Part shown: positions 24,756-33,400 of the stretch, piece by piece
Layout of the letters: each line of letters starts with the position of its first letter
How positions within the stretch are numbered: the stretch's first letter is position 1
Source of the DNA: Actinoplanes sp. NBRC 103695
GTDB lineage: Bacteria; Actinomycetota; Actinomycetes; Mycobacteriales; Micromonosporaceae
Length of the DNA: 64,000 nucleotides
Direction: 5' to 3'
Assembly (NCBI RefSeq): GCF_030269485.1
Contig: NZ_BSTL01000003.1
Coordinates: 372,001-436,000 of the forward strand
Notes under the pieces: generated by a model
The model's database searches: none
The model's input: only the letters and a program-made list of their open reading frames with translations
Told to the model about the DNA's origin: nothing
Made by a program: the position numbers and the translations under genes

Positions 24756-27700
24756 GTGCGGTTTCTCATCCTGGGCCCGCTCGAGGTCCGCGACGGCGAG
24801 CGGCTCGTCGCGCTGGGCGGGCCGCAGCAGCGCGCACTGCTCGCGTTGTTGCTGGCGAGACCGGGCCGGGTGGTGTCGATCGACCAGATCACCGAGCAGC
24901 TCTGGGGTTCGTCCGCCCCGGCCGCTGCCCGCAGCCTGGCGCAGGGGTGCGTCGCCGGCCTGCGCCGGGCGCTGACCACCGGACGAGAGGGAGTGCTGCT
25001 GACCCGGGCGCCCGGATATCTGCTGAGCCTCCCTCCGGGCACATCGGATCTGGACCGATTCGACGAGCTGGTCAAGGACGCGAAGCAGCTCGCCGAGACG
25101 GCGTCCTGGGAGCGTGCCGCCGCCACGCTGCGGGAGGCGCTGGCGCTGTGGCGCGGACCCGCGTTCGACGGCATCGACCTCGACCCTTGCCGGACCGAGG
25201 CCGCCCGGCTGGAGGAGCACCGGCTCACCGTCGTCGAACAGCGCGTCGCCATCGAGCTGCGGCTTGGCCGGCACGCCGAGCTCGTCGCCGAGTTGCAGAC
25301 GCTGAGCGCGGACCACCCGCTGCGCGAGCGGTTCTGGGCCCAGCTCATCACCGCGCTGCACCGCTCGGACCGGCAGGCCGACGCGCTGGAGGCATACCGG
25401 ACGGTCCGGGCGACGCTGGTCGGCGAGCTGGGCGTCGAGCCCGGGCCGGCGCTGCGGCAGGCGCACCAGGACGTCCTGTCCGGCGTGTCGTCCGCCGTCC
25501 CATCCGCCGTCCCATCCGCCGTCCCGTCCGGCGTGCCGGCCACCGTCCTGCCCGGTGCGGCGGCCGCCGTCCCCGCCCAGTTACCGACCTCGGCGTCCGC
25601 CTTCACCGGCCGCGAGCAGGACCTGAGCCGTCTCGACGAGGTGCTGGGCGACAGCGCGGACGCGCGGTCGATCGCCGTGATCTGCGGGACGGCCGGTGTC
25701 GGCAAGACCGCCCTCGCGGTGCGCTGGGCCCACCGCGTGCGCGACCACTTCGACGGCGGCCAGCTCTACGCCGACCTGCGCGGGTACGCCGCGGCGCCGC
25801 GGTTGCGCCCGATCGAGGTGCTGACCGGCTTCCTCCGGGCGCTCGACGTGCCGATCGAGCGTATTCCGGCCGATCAGGACCAGGCGTCCGCCCTGTACCG
25901 CACGATCCTGGCCGACCGCCGGATCCTGGTCGTGCTGGACAACGCGAGCAGCGCCGACCAGGTCCGCCCCCTGCTGCCCGGCGGGCGGCCCGGCCTGGTG
26001 CTGGTCACCAGCCGCGACAAGCTCGGCGGGCTGGTGGCCCGGGACGGCGCCGCGCACCTCACCCTCGACGTGCTGTCGCCGCCGGAGGCGAGGGCCCTGC
26101 TCGAAACAGTGCTCGGCGGGGACCGGGTCGCCGCGGAACCGGCCGCCGTGGCCGAGCTGGCCGCGCGGTGCGCGTACCTGCCGTTGGCCCTTCGCATCGC
26201 CGCGGCCAACCTGACGCTCTACCCGCAACGGACCGTCGCCGACCAGGTCGCCGAGATGGACGCTCTCAGTCCGCTCGGGGTGCTCGCCGTGGGAAATGAC
26301 GAGCAGCACGCCGTCCGCGCCTCCTACAACCTGTCCTACTCCGGCCTGGCGACCCCGGCCCGGCGCCTGTTCCGCCTGCTCGGCATCGCGCCCAGCGCCG
26401 ATCACACCGCGGACGACGCGGCGGCCGTGCTCGGTGACACCGGTCCGCGGGAGGCCGCCGGTCTTCTGCGCCACCTCACCGACGCGCACCTGCTCGACGA
26501 GCACGCCCGCGGCCGGTACGTGTCACACGACCTGCTCCGGCTCTACGCGATGGAGCGGGCGGACGACGAGGACCCGCCCGATCGGCGGCGTGCGGCGATC
26601 GACCGGCTCTACGACGGTTACCTGCGCCGCGCCCGGGCCGCCGCCGACACGCTCTACCCACACATGCTCCGCCTCCCCAGCGCCACGCCGGTCCCGGCCA
26701 CCGGCCGCCACACGTACCCCGACGAGACGGCCGCGCTCGCCTGGCTGGAGGCTGAGCGGCACAACCTGGTGATCGCGATCAGGTACGCCGCGGCGCATGG
26801 TCCGCGGCGCGCCGGATGGCAGCTCGCCGACACCCTGCGCGGATACTTCCACCTGCGCCGGTACGCCGCCGACTGGTTCACCGCGGCGGACGCGGCGCTG
26901 CTCGCCGCCCGGCACGAGAACGACCCGGCCGCGGAGGCGGCGGCCCGGCACAGCCTCGGCACGGCGTACCGCAGCGTCGGCGAGCACGGCGAGGCGATGC
27001 GGCAGTACCACGAGGCGCTGCGCCTGGCCCGGGTCGCCGGCTGGCCGCAGTCCGAGGCCACGACGCTGGGCAACCTGGGCATCGTGTCCCGCAAGATCGG
27101 CCGGCTCCCGGCGGCGGTCCGCTGGCTGGAGGAGGCTCTGGCCATCGACCGGCGCCTGGGCCGTCGGGCGGGGGAGGCCAACAACCTGAGCATGCTGGCC
27201 GAGGCCTACCTGGAGATGGGCCGGCTGGACGACGCCTTCCGGCATTTCGCCTCGGGCCTGGAGCTGAGCCGTGCCGTCGGCAGCCTGCACGGTGAGGCGC
27301 TGGCGCTGACCGGCCTCGGGCGGGCCGGCCTAGAACTGGGCCGGCTCGACGAGGCCTGGGACCACCTGATCGCCGCGAAGGACCGCTACCTGCGGGTGGG
27401 CGATCGGGACGGGACGGCGGTGACCGACTGCTACCTCGCCTGGCTGGAATGCGATCGAGGGCGGCCGGGCCCGGCCCGGGCCCAGGCGCTCGGCGCCCTG
27501 GAGACGGCCCGCCTGATCGGGGATCGGCAGACCGAGGCGATCGCGCTGAACGTCGCGGGCCTCGCGGACCGGCTCCTCGGCCGCCACCGCGGCGCCATGG
27601 AGAAACATCGGGCCGCCCGCGACGTCGCCCGGGAGACGGCCAGCCGGCGCCTGGAAGGGGACGCACTGGTCGGACTGGCCGCCGCCGGGTTGCGGCTCGG

Positions 27701-27896
27701 CCGGCACGACGAGGCCCGCTCGTACGCCCGGGAGGCGCTGGAACTGGCCCGGAAGGACGGCTACGAGGTGCTGGTGGGCGACGCGCATGCCATGCTCGCC
27801 GAGATCCACCACGCTCGCCGCGACGGCCAGAGCGCCCGGCACGCCGACCAGGCCGAGGAGAGCCGGCGCCGGACGGGCCACCATCCCGCCGCGTGA
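24756..27896 (+). CDS. AfsR/SARP-type regulator with NB-ARC and TPR domains
   Basis: 1046 aa. Residues 1-95: OmpR-type winged helix (MRFLILGPLEVRDGERLVALGG, VVSIDQITEQLWG). About 95-245: bacterial transcriptional activation domain (RTEAARLEEHRLTVVEQRVAIELRLG, YRTVRATLVGELGVEPGPAL). A Ser/Ala/Val/Pro linker follows. About 275-530: STAND NTPase with P-loop GTAGVGKTAL (311-318), Walker B RILVVLDNAS and a GLPL-like YLPLALRIAA. About 640-1040: TPR-like repeats. AfsR-type proteins integrate a signal through the ATPase/TPR part and activate secondary-metabolite genes. The GTG at 24756 gives the canonical N-terminus. It is convergent with the secreted triple-repeat protein; its target is unknown. Confidence 0.93.
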   Translation: MRFLILGPLEVRDGERLVALGGPQQRALLALLLARPGRVVSIDQITEQLWGSSAPAAARSLAQGCVAGLRRALTTGREGVLLTRAPGYLLSLPPGTSDLDRFDELVKDAKQLAETASWERAAATLREALALWRGPAFDGIDLDPCRTEAARLEEHRLTVVEQRVAIELRLGRHAELVAELQTLSADHPLRERFWAQLITALHRSDRQADALEAYRTVRATLVGELGVEPGPALRQAHQDVLSGVSSAVPSAVPSAVPSGVPATVLPGAAAAVPAQLPTSASAFTGREQDLSRLDEVLGDSADARSIAVICGTAGVGKTALAVRWAHRVRDHFDGGQLYADLRGYAAAPRLRPIEVLTGFLRALDVPIERIPADQDQASALYRTILADRRILVVLDNASSADQVRPLLPGGRPGLVLVTSRDKLGGLVARDGAAHLTLDVLSPPEARALLETVLGGDRVAAEPAAVAELAARCAYLPLALRIAAANLTLYPQRTVADQVAEMDALSPLGVLAVGNDEQHAVRASYNLSYSGLATPARRLFRLLGIAPSADHTADDAAAVLGDTGPREAAGLLRHLTDAHLLDEHARGRYVSHDLLRLYAMERADDEDPPDRRRAAIDRLYDGYLRRARAAADTLYPHMLRLPSATPVPATGRHTYPDETAALAWLEAERHNLVIAIRYAAAHGPRRAGWQLADTLRGYFHLRRYAADWFTAADAALLAARHENDPAAEAAARHSLGTAYRSVGEHGEAMRQYHEALRLARVAGWPQSEATTLGNLGIVSRKIGRLPAAVRWLEEALAIDRRLGRRAGEANNLSMLAEAYLEMGRLDDAFRHFASGLELSRAVGSLHGEALALTGLGRAGLELGRLDEAWDHLIAAKDRYLRVGDRDGTAVTDCYLAWLECDRGRPGPARAQALGALETARLIGDRQTEAIALNVAGLADRLLGRHRGAMEKHRAARDVARETASRRLEGDALVGLAAAGLRLGRHDEARSYAREALELARKDGYEVLVGDAHAMLAEIHHARRDGQSARHADQAEESRRRTGHHPAA
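25491..25538 (+). repeat. 12-bp tandem repeat in the AfsR-type linker
   Basis: Four in-frame copies of TCCGCCGTCCCA (the last two diverged) encode (SAVP)3-SGVP between the activation domain and the NTPase. Copy-number slippage here would change linker length without a frameshift. Confidence 0.75.
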
Positions 27897-27919
27897 GGCG
27901 GGACGGTGACCCGCGCCAT

Positions 27920-28816
27920 TCATCGAGCGCAGAACACCGTGGCGTCCATGTCCCACGCCGTGTCCGGCGTCGGCGCCGACTGGGCACCGAAGGAGGCGAG
28001 GTTCGCCGGTCGGCCGCCGGCAACAGTCGGCCGGATCTGCTGGAGGTGCGTGCCGGCCCGGACGGTCGCGCCGGCGAGACCGGTCAGCGCCATCCCGGAC
28101 GGGCAGGCGATCACGGCCGTCTGGCTCGGCACGGCGCCGGCGGACCGGAAGGTCTGCCGGACCATCTCGAAGTCGAGCGGGTGGTTCGGCAGCGCACACA
28201 CGGAGTATCCGGTGAGCGTGTACTGGCCTGCGAAACCGTCGGCGTCCTCCTTCGCCAGCGCCGCGCTCGTGGCGGTGGCGCCCCCGCTGCTGCCCGGCAC
28301 CGTGCCGAGGTCGACCTGCCCGCCGCCGTTGTCGATCTTTCCGCCGGTACCGACCACCAGCTTGCCCGGCGAGCATCGCGTGCCCGCCTGGGAAACGGGG
28401 GCCGAGGTCGACGGGTTGGTGAGCTGCTGGATCTCCAGTTGAGCGCTGGCCGGCACAACACCGCAGAACGCGAACACCTGAATGCTCCACACCCCGGCGA
28501 TGCCGAACTGGTCGGCCGCGGCGGTGACCTGGAACCGGTCCGGGCCGGTGGCCGGGTGGATCGGCTGCATCTCGGTGATCACGGCGTGGATGCCCCCGAC
28601 GGTGAAGGCACCGCCGCCGAGGACCCGCTCGCCCGCCGGACACGGGGTGCTGTGGGGCTTTTCGGGCCGCAGATCGGGCACGGACTGCGTCACGAAGGCC
28701 CTGACAGTGCCGAACGGCAGGGTCGCGGCCGCCGCTGGGGCGCTGTTCACGGCCTGGGCGGCGAGTACGGCCACAACCGCACCCATCGCCCACAAAATTC
28801 TGGTCCGCACTTGCAT
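27920..28816 (-). CDS. Secreted protein with three internal repeats
   Basis: 298 aa, family not named. Signal peptide: MQVRTRILWAMGAVVAVLAAQAVNS, then a likely cleavage after APAAAA. The mature part holds three units of about 80 residues, each opening with C-P-x-G (CPAGERVLGGG, CSPGKLVVGTGG, CPSGMALTGLAG) and closing with an aromatic-rich strand ending in Cys (FAFCG, YSVCA, TVFCA). This suggests three small beta domains, each closed by one disulfide. RBS GGAGG is seven bases before the ATG at 28816. It is convergent with the AfsR-type gene. The role is unknown; an extracellular binding or structural protein is plausible. Confidence 0.75.
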   Translation of the reverse strand: MQVRTRILWAMGAVVAVLAAQAVNSAPAAAATLPFGTVRAFVTQSVPDLRPEKPHSTPCPAGERVLGGGAFTVGGIHAVITEMQPIHPATGPDRFQVTAAADQFGIAGVWSIQVFAFCGVVPASAQLEIQQLTNPSTSAPVSQAGTRCSPGKLVVGTGGKIDNGGGQVDLGTVPGSSGGATATSAALAKEDADGFAGQYTLTGYSVCALPNHPLDFEMVRQTFRSAGAVPSQTAVIACPSGMALTGLAGATVRAGTHLQQIRPTVAGGRPANLASFGAQSAPTPDTAWDMDATVFCAR

Positions 28817-29069
28817 GTGGTTCCTCCTCGAATCCCGGTGATGCCTGCGCCGGAACCGTGGCGCACCACCATGGGCATTCGATGGGCAACCGGTGGGCAA
28901 CCGGCCGGATCGGCCCGCTCAGCGAGCCGCGAGTCGGCTGGTGGGCAGCCGCACGGCCCGGGCCTCACTGCCGACGGTGATCGCTGTGGCGGGCTTAGTT
29001 CTGGCTGTGAGGGGGATGCCGGCCCAGACGATCTTGACGTGGTGGCCGGCGCGGCTGCCTCGTTCGCGT
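28817..29069. other. Gap of 253 bp with an 11-bp tandem repeat
   Basis: TGGGCAACCGG occurs twice in tandem at 28883-28904, with a third partial TGGGCA just before. The remainder, to the phosphatase stop at 29070, contains no gene I can support. A leftward open stretch ending near 28920 lacks a start codon and a recognisable domain. Confidence 0.5.
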
Positions 29070-30275
29070 TTACTGCGTCCGGCGTAGTGCGAGGACCGCC
29101 GCGTCGTCGGTGAGCGGCTCGGCCGTCGCCTCGGCCATGGCGGCGGCGCAGGTCAGGTCGGCCGACGCCGGTGTGACGTGGCCGCGCAGCCGTCGCAGGC
29201 CTTCGTCGATGAGTTCGCCGCGACGCTCGATCAGGCCGTCGGTGTAGCAGACGAGCACCGCGCCGACCGGCAGTTCCACGGTTGCACCACGGCGGGCGCG
29301 CTGGAGCCGGCGGATGCCCAGGGGCGGGTCGATCGGCATGCCGATGTGCCGGGCGGGCTCGCCGGGCCCGGCGATGATCGGTGCGAAGTGCCCGGCCGAC
29401 GACAGCCGCACGGTGCCACGGTCGGGGCTGATCATGGCGTAGAGGGCGGTGGTGAGACTGCCGGCCTCGAAGTGGTTGATCTTGCGGTCGAGGTGGGTGA
29501 GGACCTCGGCGGGCTGGTCGCTGATCAGCGCGTACGAGCGCAGGGCGCTGCGGACCCGGCCCATCACCACGGCCGAGGCCAGACCGTGGCCGGAGACGTC
29601 GCCGATGACCACCCCGAGCCACCCTGTGGGCAGGGCGAACACGTCGTACCAGTCGCCGCCGATGTCGAGGTGGTGGCCGGGCACGTAGCGGGCGGCGAGC
29701 TCGAGGCCGGGCACCGGGGGCAGCCGCGCGGGCAGCAGACTGCGCTGCAACGCGGCTGCGGCGGTGCGGTCGTCCTGTACCGAGCGGTCACGCCAGGCGA
29801 CGGCGGCGCGGTCAGCGGCGATCTGCAGCAGCTGGGCATCGTCGGCGGTGAACTCGCGGGTGTGGAAGGTGCCGACATGCAGCACACCGATGACGTCGCC
29901 GCCGAAGAACATGGGCACGCCGAGCAGCGACGTGATGCCCTTGCGCCGCAGAACAGGGCTGACCACGTCACTCGACGCGACGTCGGTGACGATGACCGGT
30001 TTACGGGCGTCGGCCACCCGGCCGGCGAAACCACTGCCGATCGCGAGACGGAACCCTTGACGGACCTCGTCTTCCAGGCCGCGGGCGGCGGTGGTGACCA
30101 GCTGGCCGGCGTGGGCGTCGAGCAGCAGCACCGCGGCGGTGTCGGCGGCCAGCAGATCGATGACCCGGTCGAGCAGTTCCTCCAGCAGGTCAGGGGAGTC
30201 GAGCTGAGACAGCGCCGCATCGGTGACGGCTTCGATCCGGCGTAGCCGCTCACCATCGCGCAGTCCCTCAGTCAC
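29070..30275 (-). CDS. GAF-SpoIIE (PP2C) serine phosphatase
   Basis: 401 aa. GAF domain about 25-170 (TAAVLLLDAHAGQLVTTAARGLEDEVRQGFRLAIGSGFAGRV, LLGVPMFFGGDVIGVLHVG). SpoIIE/RsbU-type PP2C domain about 185-395 (LQRSLLPARLPPVPGLELAARY, GGDWYDVFALPTGWLGVVIGDVSGHGLASA, LSSAGHFAPI, CYTDGLIERRG, DDAAVLALR), with metal-binding Asp residues in GGDWYD, GDVSGHG and the final DD. These enzymes dephosphorylate anti-anti-sigma factors in partner-switching stress pathways. Start: GTG at 30275. No anti-sigma or antagonist gene is adjacent. Confidence 0.93.
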   Translation of the reverse strand: MTEGLRDGERLRRIEAVTDAALSQLDSPDLLEELLDRVIDLLAADTAAVLLLDAHAGQLVTTAARGLEDEVRQGFRLAIGSGFAGRVADARKPVIVTDVASSDVVSPVLRRKGITSLLGVPMFFGGDVIGVLHVGTFHTREFTADDAQLLQIAADRAAVAWRDRSVQDDRTAAAALQRSLLPARLPPVPGLELAARYVPGHHLDIGGDWYDVFALPTGWLGVVIGDVSGHGLASAVVMGRVRSALRSYALISDQPAEVLTHLDRKINHFEAGSLTTALYAMISPDRGTVRLSSAGHFAPIIAGPGEPARHIGMPIDPPLGIRRLQRARRGATVELPVGAVLVCYTDGLIERRGELIDEGLRRLRGHVTPASADLTCAAAMAEATAEPLTDDAAVLALRRTQ

Positions 30276-30328
30276 ACCCGAAGCCTAAGGCGACATGGGC
30301 CGGCCGGTCATCATGTTCCCTTCGGACG

Positions 30329-30580
30329 GTCCTGGTCGCCCCCGCTGCCGAAGCCGCCGTCGACCAGGCCTGCTGCCTGATGCGGCTGCCCACCGTGCGT
30401 AACGGAGTCGGTGAGCTGATCGCCCTTGCCGAGAAAGAACAGCCGACCTCGACGCGTGTGTTTGCCGGTCACAGATTGAGGAAACACGGTCATCGTCGAT
30501 CGTGCTCGTCGCAACCGACCCAAGCACCAGCATCCTGCGCGGGTCCATACCGGCGAGCCCTTGAACCCCCGGTACTTCAC
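30329..30580 (+). mobile_element. Decayed IS21-family istB fragment
   Basis: One frame reads VDQACCLMRLPTVRNGVGELIALAEKEQ, which matches the N-terminus of IstB-like ATPases of IS21 elements (pattern I-D-x-A-C-R-x-L-R-L-P-T-x-R...A-x-x-E-Q). Similarity then shifts frame to VIVDRARRNRPK, like the D-D-R-A-R-R segment of IstB, and ends. There is no ATPase core, no istA and no terminal repeats. It is an old insertion remnant in an otherwise gene-free 346-bp gap. The right end is approximate. Confidence 0.5.
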
Positions 30581-30621
30581 CGGCATCTCCAGGACTTCAG
30601 ACACTCACCGAAGGGCACATA

Positions 30622-30885
30622 ATGTCGTTCATCTGGGCCATCATCGCCGGTTTGATCATCGGTCTCATCGCACGAGCGATTCTGCCGGGCAGGCAGAACA
30701 TCCCGATCTGGTTGACCATCATCCTGGGCGTGATCGGCGCCATCATCGGCAACCTCCTCGCCACGGCTCTGGGCGTCGAGGACACCGGGGGCTTCGACTG
30801 GATCCGCCACATCCTCCAGATCGCCGCCGCCATCGCCTTGGTCGCCATCGTCGCCCCCCTGTGGGCCAAGCGCGTACGCCGGTAA
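30622..30885 (+). CDS. GlsB/YeaQ/YmgE-type small membrane protein
   Basis: 87 aa with three hydrophobic segments: FIWAIIAGLIIGLIARAI, a LPGRQNIPIWLT turn, IILGVIGAIIGNLLAT and ILQIAAAIALVAIVAPLW. The G-rich first helix followed by P-G-R-Q and a second G-x-x-G-A-x-x-G helix is the signature of the transglycosylase-associated/GlsB family, linked to envelope stress. RBS GAAGGG precedes the ATG. It stands alone between remnants; stress regulation is likely from family knowledge only. Confidence 0.85.
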   Translation: MSFIWAIIAGLIIGLIARAILPGRQNIPIWLTIILGVIGAIIGNLLATALGVEDTGGFDWIRHILQIAAAIALVAIVAPLWAKRVRR

Positions 30886-30898
30886 CGCGGCTGCCTGT

Positions 30899-30997
30899 TC
30901 GGCGCGTTGGGTGCTGGACACCTTCGACAAGGTCGAGGACGACGTTGCCCTCATGGCCTTCAGCGTGCCCGCCGGCCCGCGGCATCCCGGCCCCTGA
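30899..30997 (+). pseudogene. Possible 3' remnant of a PP2C phosphatase gene
   Basis: A short frame without a start reads VLDTFDKVEDDVALMAFSVPAG and stops. The E-D-D-V-A-L-[ML] end is characteristic of the final strand of SpoIIE/RsbU-type phosphatases. Upstream of it lies the intact glsB gene, so the body of the phosphatase is gone. The match is short and rests on one motif. Confidence 0.3.
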
Positions 30998-31159
30998 TGT
31001 TCAGCATCGACGAGCCTGGCCGGTGCGGATCCTTGGTGGATGGAGCGCGCCTGCGTGCTGAGCGCCGACCTCTGCGACGAGGACGAGGAGAACTTCCTTG
31101 TGAGCCATGTTGCTCCTTCTCGAAGGGAAACCGCGTTCAGACAACCGCCGCGCCCATCG

Positions 31160-31553
31160 GTGGAGAAGATCGACGAGGCCGAACACCAGCACCTCACCGA
31201 CCTGGCCCGCACCATCGGGCGGGCTGCCCGCCCCCGGCGCAGGCCGCCCGCCGCGCAGGTCCGGCGCAGCGTTACCCGGGTACTCGAGCTCTTGACTGAC
31301 GTGCCCGCGTTCGTCGGCAACGGGCGCGGCGACATCCTCACCGCCAATCCGCTTGCCGAGGCCCTCTACGCGCCGATGTTCGACGATCCCGTACGGCCCG
31401 TGAATCACGCCCGGTTCGTGTTCCTGAGGCGACCTCGACCTGCACATCGAAATGGTGCATCTGATCGCCGACCCCGGCCTGAACATGGCAGTGCTCACCG
31501 CCCCGGCCGGCGATGACGCCCTGCGTCTGCTGGGCAGCCACCCGCCAGGCTGA
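31160..31553 (+). pseudogene. Broken XRE regulator with MmyB-like ligand domain
   Basis: The frame from 31160 reads VEKIDEAEHQHLTDLART, then VRRSVTRVLELLTDVPAFV, NGRGDILTANPLAEALYAPMF and DDPVRPVNHARFVFL. This is the linker plus MmyB-like ligand-binding domain of actinobacterial XRE regulators. The HTH that should precede it is missing. After RFVFL the frame breaks; a second frame, GDLDLHIEMVHLIADPGLNMAVLTAPAGDDALRLLGS, matches the family's C-terminal end. So the gene has lost its 5' third and suffered an internal deletion with frameshift. It cannot encode a DNA-binding protein. Confidence 0.7.
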
Positions 31554-31704
31554 CGCGCGCACGACACCTCCGCCGGTGTGAACCGGCCCGGTGGGGCACC
31601 GGCGCCGCCCTTCCGTGGAAGCCGGCTTCGCTCGGTGCAAGGTTGCCGGTACGGCAGGGCAATGTGGCCGTGGGCTCCACCACCCGGCTCTTAGGGTTTG
31701 TCGT

Positions 31705-31851
31705 ATGGACACTCTCCACCTTCTGGCTTCCGTGTCCGGCGTCAGGGTGCCGGTCTTCGTGGTCGCCGGCTCGCATCCGGCGGACGGCGTGTCGGTGGCC
31801 GAGTCGTCTTCGGTCCGCGAGGGCGAGCTGCTGATGATGGTGCCCCGGTGA
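31705..31851 (+). CDS. Small ORF coupled to the monooxygenase
   Basis: 48 aa (begins MDTLHLLASVSGVRVPVFVV), no recognised family. The ATG is seven bases after TAGGGT, a possible -10 element for a leaderless mRNA. The stop overlaps the downstream GTG (GTGA), so translating it would couple to the flavin monooxygenase. It may be a real leader peptide, a remnant, or chance. Confidence 0.35.
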   Translation: MDTLHLLASVSGVRVPVFVVAGSHPADGVSVAESSSVREGELLMMVPR

Positions 31852-33308
31852 CGGCAATCCCCGACGACGCACGGGTCGCTGTTATCGGCGCAGGGTTCGG
31901 TGGACTGTGCATGGCGGTCGCCCTGCGCGAGGCGGGCTGCACGTCGTTCGTGGTCTTCGAGAAGGCCGGCGAGGTGGGCGGGATCTGGCGTGACAACACC
32001 TACCCGGGCTGCGGCTGCGACGTGCCCTCCCACTTGTACTCGTTCTCGTTCGAGAAGTACCGCAGCCGGAACGTGCGGTTCCCGGGGCAGCCGCAGATCC
32101 TCGACTACCTGCGCGGTGTGGCGGACAAGTACGGGTTGCGCGGGCACCTGCGCACGAGCACCGAGATCGTGGCGGCCGAGTACGCCGAGGAGACCGCCTC
32201 GTGGACGCTTACGACCGCCGCCGGTGAGCGGATGGTCTTCGACGTCGTCATCTCCGCGGTCGGCCAGTTGCACCGGCCGCACGTCCCGGTCATCGCCGGG
32301 CAGGAGAGCTTTGCCGGCCGTGCCTTCCACACGACCGGGTGGGACCACGGGCTGGAGCTCACCGGCAAGGACGTCGCGGTGATCGGCACGGGCTCCAGCG
32401 CGGCACAATTGCTGCCCGTCGTGGCGGAGCGAGCCAGACATGTCGACGTCTACCAGCGGACCCCGAACTGGGTGATCCCGAAGCCGAAGGCGGAGTTCGG
32501 CAGGGTCACCCGCTGGGCACTGGGCCGCGTTCCTGCCCTGCACGACGTCGTCCGAGCCGGCACCTATCTCGCGGCGGACCTGGCGCTGTCGCCGGTCATC
32601 AGCCGGGGATGGTCGTTCCGCCCCGCGCGGTGGGCGGCGCTCGCGCATCTGCGGCGCCAGGTGCCACAGGCCGAGCTCCGCCGCCGGCTGGTGCCGGACT
32701 ACCCGATCGGATGCAAGCGGATCGTCATCGACAACGGTTTCTACCCGTCGTTGACCCGGTCCAACGTCGACCTGGTGACCGACGGCATCGAGCGGATCAC
32801 GCCGAGCGGGCTGCGCACCGGCACGGGTGAGCAGCGGCGCGCGGACGTGATCGTCTATGCCACCGGCTTCCGGGCGACCGAGTTCCTCGTACCCATGAAG
32901 GTCGTGGGCCGCGGCGGACGTAGCCTGGGCGACCAGTGGTCGCACGGGGCGGACGCCTACTACGGCATGGCTGTGCCCGGCTTCCCGAACTTTTTCCTGG
33001 TGCACGGGCCGAACACCATCCTGGGCCACAACTCCAACGTCTTCATGATCGAATGCCAGGTCAGGTACATCATGAAGTGCTTGAGCCTGCTGCCCGGCGC
33101 GGTCGAGGTGACCGAGGCGGCGATGGCCGGCTACGGCCGCTGGCTGGCCCGCCGGATGCGCCGGACTGTCTGGTCGGCGGGGTGCTTGAGCTGGTACAAG
33201 ACCCCTACTGGCCGGGTCACCAACCCATGGCCCGCCGCCACTATGCGTTACTGGTGGCTGACCTCGCGCAACCCGCGCCCGGCGTTCACCCGAACGGGCA
33301 TCAGGTGA
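31848..33308 (+). CDS. Baeyer-Villiger-type flavin monooxygenase
   Basis: 486 aa. FAD motif VIGAGFGGLCMAVAL at the N-terminus, NADPH motif VIGTGSSAAQLLP in the middle, and between them FAGRAFHTTGWDHG, which fits the type I Baeyer-Villiger fingerprint FxGxxxHxxxW[PD]. GGIWRDNTYPGCGCDVPSHLYSFSF is also typical. Such enzymes convert ketones to esters or lactones, or oxidise N/S atoms, in the cytoplasm. Start: GTG at 31848, overlapping a small ORF. No dedicated regulator or partner enzyme is adjacent, so the substrate is open. Confidence 0.9.
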   Translation: MTAIPDDARVAVIGAGFGGLCMAVALREAGCTSFVVFEKAGEVGGIWRDNTYPGCGCDVPSHLYSFSFEKYRSRNVRFPGQPQILDYLRGVADKYGLRGHLRTSTEIVAAEYAEETASWTLTTAAGERMVFDVVISAVGQLHRPHVPVIAGQESFAGRAFHTTGWDHGLELTGKDVAVIGTGSSAAQLLPVVAERARHVDVYQRTPNWVIPKPKAEFGRVTRWALGRVPALHDVVRAGTYLAADLALSPVISRGWSFRPARWAALAHLRRQVPQAELRRRLVPDYPIGCKRIVIDNGFYPSLTRSNVDLVTDGIERITPSGLRTGTGEQRRADVIVYATGFRATEFLVPMKVVGRGGRSLGDQWSHGADAYYGMAVPGFPNFFLVHGPNTILGHNSNVFMIECQVRYIMKCLSLLPGAVEVTEAAMAGYGRWLARRMRRTVWSAGCLSWYKTPTGRVTNPWPAATMRYWWLTSRNPRPAFTRTGIR

Positions 33309-33400
33309 CCTGCATCTTCAGGCGTCCCGGCTGGCGAGGAACCCGTGACCGATCGATCATGAGTCGACCGCTCCACGGGCTGACCGGCTCGGCGGGTGTT

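Noticed and set aside
26878..28023. 381-codon leftward frame opposite the TPR part of the AfsR-type gene
   Set aside because: Composition is mostly Pro, Arg, Gly; no start signal and no domain.
28917..29063. Leftward open stretch reading GHHVKIVWAGIPLTARTKPA before a stop
   Set aside because: No start codon, no ribosome site and no recognisable family; could be a remnant but is too short to call.
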